Source: Mangifera indica (Eukaryota; Streptophyta; Magnoliopsida; Sapindales; Anacardiaceae). Taken from it: DNA of 64,000 nucleotides. The first letter of the stretch is position 1, and each line of letters starts with the position of its first letter. The notes beneath the pieces were generated by a model. It was given only the letters and a program-made list of their open reading frames with translations, ran no database searches and had not been told where the DNA came from. This document shows, piece after piece, positions 60,359 through 64,000 of this stretch. The position numbers were made by a program, and so were the translations under genes. The stretch covers positions 18,051,639-18,115,638 of the forward strand of contig NC_058141.1 of the NCBI RefSeq assembly GCF_011075055.1, read 5' to 3'.

Positions 60359-61050
60359 GGCCAAAAGATTTATTCACCTAGGGTTTAACCCTTCCCCAAA
60401 TATATATTTATTGAGTTTCAAAAGTCGAAACATCTATTTATGAATTGATAAATCTAACTAAAACTATTAATTATAAGGGCTAAAATATTCATTTTACCAT
60501 TGAATTCAAAAACTCTAAAATCTTATATCATTTTCTCCTATTGATTTGAAAAATTAATAATTTTTCCTCCGAAATTATATTTTAAAAAATTTACTTTTTC
60601 AATCAGAATCTTTTCCCACCATTGCAATTCCATCAGATAAAGACGAACAATTTTCGTTTGATGAAGAGATAAAGATGATTTATTGTCTTTGTTTTCTCGT
60701 TAGATGAAGATGATTTGTCTTTATTTGACAAAACTGCAACAGTGAAAAGGCCGATGGTGGGAAAGTGAGCCGACAAAGAGAATGAATTTCGCTTGTCAGA
60801 GAAAGAAGAAAAAACCATAGGGAAAAAATAAAATTTTCAAAACTTAATCCTAAGGAAAGGGGGAGTGTTAGTTTTTCAAACTAAGAAGAGAAAATAATAT
60901 AAGTTTTTAGAGTTTAGTGATAAAATGACAATTTTACTTCATATAACTAATTAGTTTTGGTTAGATTTAATGATTTATGGGTAGGTGTTTAATTTTTAAA
61001 ATGTCACAAATGTGTATTTGAGAATAGGTTAAACCTTGGGTGGGAATAAG
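60359..61050. mobile_element. Mutator-like miniature element, right end truncated
   Basis: It starts GGCCAAAAGATTTATTCACC. The right arm reads TTGGGTGGGAATAAGT and stops before the final CTTTTGGCC. The interior shows the typical centre (AGACGAACAATTTTCGTTTG; AGATGAAGATGATTTGTCT). Confidence 0.75.
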
Positions 61051-61150
61051 TTTAGATATGATTTGCATGGTTAAATGAAATTCACACATTCATGTTTTAT
61101 CCAAATATGTCTCCAATAAATGTCTTGCTTTACCATAGTTTTTATCATAA

Positions 61151-61830
61151 GGGAAAATGACTATTTCCTATCCAAATTTTAATCTAATCTTAAAATTATA
61201 TTTATGGTAGATGGAATATCTAAACACCAACTTATAGATTAACTACTGTCCAAATTTTTAGTTAAAGACAGAGATAAAATCATCATTTTATCCATAAACC
61301 CAAAAACTTTGAAACTTATATCATTCCCCCCCTTCAAGTTTTAAAAACTAATACTTCAACTCATTCTCAAAGTTTAAAAAGTTTAGATTTCACCATAAGA
61401 TTTATTTCTTTCTTTGACCACCATCATTTCAATTGACGGTCGGCCACCTATCTTCAAAATCTGACTACAAAGGACAATGAAAAACAATCATCTAGGTGTA
61501 ATGACGAAGGACGATGAAATGTTGTCTTTCATCGAGTCTTCCCTATCTGGACAAAAAGAGTCGTCCTTCGCTTCTTTTCGATCATTGATCGGTTTTCTAA
61601 GTCATCAGAGATGAAACCTGAAAAAGAAAGAAAAGTGAATTTTTTAAAATTCAATTATAGGGGGTAAATATGAGTTTTCTAAACTAAGAGGAGAAATAAT
61701 ATAATTTTTTAGGTTTTAGGGTTTATAGATAAAATGATGATTTTACCCTTACTTACAATTGAAAATTTGAACATCTACTGATCTACCCTGAGTATAATTT
61801 TGAATTTGGGTGAGAAATTTTCCTATTCCC
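61151..61830. mobile_element. Related miniature element with 9-bp target duplication
   Basis: Left end GGGAAAATGACTATTTCC and right end TTTTCCTATTCCC are inverted, with CCAAATTT / AATTTGGG just inside. The flanks TTATCATAA (61142-61150) and TTATTATAA (61831-61839) match at 8 of 9. The centre holds ATGACGAAGGACGATGAAA and its inverted partner. The termini differ from the GGCC type, so this is a sub-family. Confidence 0.78.
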
Positions 61831-61839
61831 TTATTATAA

Positions 61840-63512
61840 ATAATTGAAAATGGCTGGATGGGGCCTAAGCAAATGCCTCTAGGCATGTTTCTGCATTAAT
61901 GTCTCGGGACACAAATTTTGTCTCCAATGGAAGTACATGATTGGCTTGAATAGTGAATACTAGATAGCAAGTATGGCTTCCCTATCGAGTCCCACAATAC
62001 ATTTATTTTGTTTTTCAAGTTTATTAACTCCACTGGAGATATTCAATGAATAAAAGCTCTGGACAATATGAAATCCCCTTCAAAATTTGCTAAGATTTAT
62101 TGTTCAAGTCAATTGAAGCCTAATTTTGTTTGTTTCTCTTCTACCTGCTGTGAAATTACTCTCACCGCTTTAGTTATTACAACAGTCCAGGGAAAATTTT
62201 TCTTAGCTTCCATTTTTATAGCAAATGCACTTAGTTATTTTTAGCTTCATGGCCTGACATGGACATGACAATGTAGAAGAGTACTGTAGTTTATCATGAA
62301 GCCACCATCACCTTGACCTTCGCCAAGTTACTTCAAAGCAAATTCCAATGGACCGTGACATTAAGAGAAAGCCTAATATAGACAAGATTCCAAATTAATA
62401 ATCTTGGAAATGGGATATCAACGCACCCAAATCATCTGTTGTGTAAATATTGATCCTGTTGTATAAGGCGATTTTCTTTTTCTAGATAACCATCTCAGGT
62501 GTGGCAGACTCCTCTCTACGCCGTAGAGGCAACGCAACAGCTCATACATCTCTCAATAATTTAGAAGTGTCAAAATGCCCCATGTGAATGTGTATGTGCT
62601 TGCAGCGGAGATATGTTAAACATAAATTACAAAGAAGACAAACTCAATCCAGCAAAATCCCAGCTTGAGAACACCAAACTCAATCTTATCCTTTAAAACT
62701 ATGGTCTTTATTTTCTTCCTATAAACTAGAGCACACTTCACAACCATAAGATCTAGAGGCATTCGTTTTCTCAATAGTTGTAAAATTTAAACCTTATGGT
62801 TTAACTGGTACATTTAGATACCATTAAAATAAGTAACTGCAGTAAATATTAAAGATTTCTTCCCAACCAAAGCACAACTCCAGTGGTTTCGTAGAATTTC
62901 TCTTGGCAATCAGAGATACATCTTGTCACTGTACAAGGGTCTTTTGTCATTCGACAGAAAAATGAGAGTACTTGGCTTCACGAGTTGAGCTTCCTCAGTA
63001 ATAATCGAGATGACAACACCGCCCCCACCTCCCAACATCATGAGTCCACCAGAAATTGACCAGAATCCAGATTATCAAGGAGTTCCCATGATGCAGTGAC
63101 ACTCAAGAGACTCGGTAGGTAGACCCCAATATACAGAGACAGTTGATGAATACCTATTGCAGTAGAAATACATTTTTACTCAACCAGCCTGATTAAAACT
63201 TCTTCCCATAAACAGAGTACTGCATAAGTTTTTATGGAACTAAAATGGTAACTAGTATACATTGAAATAAATGACAGGATACAATACTAAACATTTATAT
63301 TATACTCAACAATTATTCTGGATACGAAGCACTAAGCAGCAATAGTTTGCAATTTTTTATGATTACAGCTATCTCTTGCCTAAATACCAATTTCAATGAT
63401 CAAAAGCTGAAGAGCTATTGGTTATATGAGAAATAGCTTCCTTAGGACTTGAAATCAAAGATCCAATGATGGAAGTTGAAGACACAGCTAATACCAATTT
63501 CAATGCCCAAAA
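61840..63512. other. Intergenic and probable 3' UTR of the MTP gene
   Basis: 1.7 kb with no recognised coding frame. The part near 63513 is presumably MTP1-like 3' UTR on the minus strand. Confidence 0.45.
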
Positions 63513-64000
63513 CTAACGTTCTATCTGTATGGTCACATGACTGATGTTATATTCCCTTCTAATATATTGTACCACATTATCCAGCAACATGTCTGCATTT
63601 GCTTCTGGCCGGATTTTGACATGGCAAGCTAATAGGACCTTCCCCACAGTGATAGCCCATATATGGAGCTCATGAATGGCCACCACTTCCTCCATCTCCA
63701 GCAATCCTTTCTCAAGCTTTGTTGCATCAATCTCCCTTGGTGTGCTCTCCATTAGGACTTCAAGTATGTTTCGCAACATTTTAATTGTAGTCGTTAAAAC
63801 AACAACTGAAAATATGAGAGTACAAATTAAGTCAACTATCTTCCATTTCGGCTTGTACCAGATAATTGCCCCTCCAATCATTACTCCTATACTTTGAATG
63901 GAATCCCCAAGAACATGAAGATAAGCTCCCTGTACATTTATGTTCCGTTGCTTCTTCTCTTCTTGTGCACCTTGTGGTTTGCTGAGGAGTGGCTTGGTAA
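63513..64000 (-). CDS. MTP1: MTP1-like vacuolar zinc transporter (CDF family), C-terminal 161 residues; cut by window edge
   Basis: Cation diffusion facilitators of the MTP1 type exchange Zn2+ for H+ at the tonoplast. The frame is open from the window edge to TAG at 63515-63513 without an intron, in agreement with the single-exon structure of MTP1 genes. [20 protein letters not shown] contains the HxxxD pair of the membrane zinc site (TM5). TM6 follows ([19 protein letters not shown]), then the cytosolic C-terminal domain ([58 protein letters not shown]). The His-rich loop and the start lie outside. MTP1, MTP2, MTP3 and MTPB-type members cannot be separated from this part. Confidence 0.9.
   Translation of the reverse strand, partial: TKPLLSKPQGAQEEKKQRNINVQGAYLHVLGDSIQSIGVMIGGAIIWYKPKWKIVDLICTLIFSVVVLTTTIKMLRNILEVLMESTPREIDATKLEKGLLEMEEVVAIHELHIWAITVGKVLLACHVKIRPEANADMLLDNVVQYIRREYNISHVTIQIER

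Noticed and set aside
59741..60359. Cluster of overlapping short plus-strand frames upstream of the bHLH gene
   Set aside because: Different frames, no domain, no splice pattern; promoter-side DNA.

Overview
This is a 64 kb piece of an AT-rich flowering-plant nuclear genome, almost certainly a core eudicot. The genes have many short GT-AG introns, encode plant-specific proteins (DCL1, LHY, CURT1, a group Ia bHLH), and are separated by plant-type miniature inverted-repeat elements, a solo LTR and long (AT)n tracts. No bacterial, organellar or viral gene was recognised. All gene models were spliced by hand from reading frames and splice signals; codon phase was checked across every junction of the intact genes.

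Layout, left to right. (1) 181-6882 (+): the last 16 exons seen of DICER-LIKE 1, from just upstream of helicase C to the stop, with a miR162-type site that exists only after splicing. (2) 7485-7606 (-): a small in-frame relic made of the first and last coding parts of a soluble pyrophosphatase, followed at 8308-10362 (-) by the intact pyrophosphatase gene. (3) 11022-11809: a miniature element with a perfect 9-bp target duplication. (4) About 12818-13500 (-): a WAK-like receptor ectodomain pseudogene. (5) 14088-18714 (+): an ATG1 autophagy kinase. (6) 19479-25677 (-): the clock MYB gene LHY, convergent with ATG1, with a 3.4 kb intron holding three foldback structures. (7) 29392-30674 (+): a DMR6/DLO-type 2-oxoglutarate oxygenase. 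(8) 30.7-52.2 kb: an O-methyltransferase array with two intact genes (41946-43254 and 49347-50663), one gutted copy (32821-33821), one inverted relic (about 31930-32366) and one orphan exon (52085-52149). Nested mobile elements, a 2.3 kb solo LTR and satellite-like repeats lie between them. (9) 52548-53573 (-): CURT1B-like thylakoid protein. (10) 57741-59447 (-): bHLH67/70-like transcription factor. (11) 60.3-61.8 kb: two more miniature elements. (12) 63513-64000 (-): the C-terminal part of an MTP1-type vacuolar zinc transporter, cut by the window edge.

Most genes are unrelated single-copy housekeeping or regulatory genes that happen to be neighbours. The exception is the O-methyltransferase array, which grew by duplication of blocks of several kb that include promoters and flanking transposons. 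Sites that are filled in one block and empty in another let some insertions be ordered in time. I did not find a convincing new biochemical system. The most interesting items are the junction-spanning miR162 site, the GC-AG intron in DCL1, the fused pyrophosphatase relic, the foldbacks in the LHY intron, the history of the methyltransferase array with its nested elements, and an 18-bp coding repeat in CURT1B.
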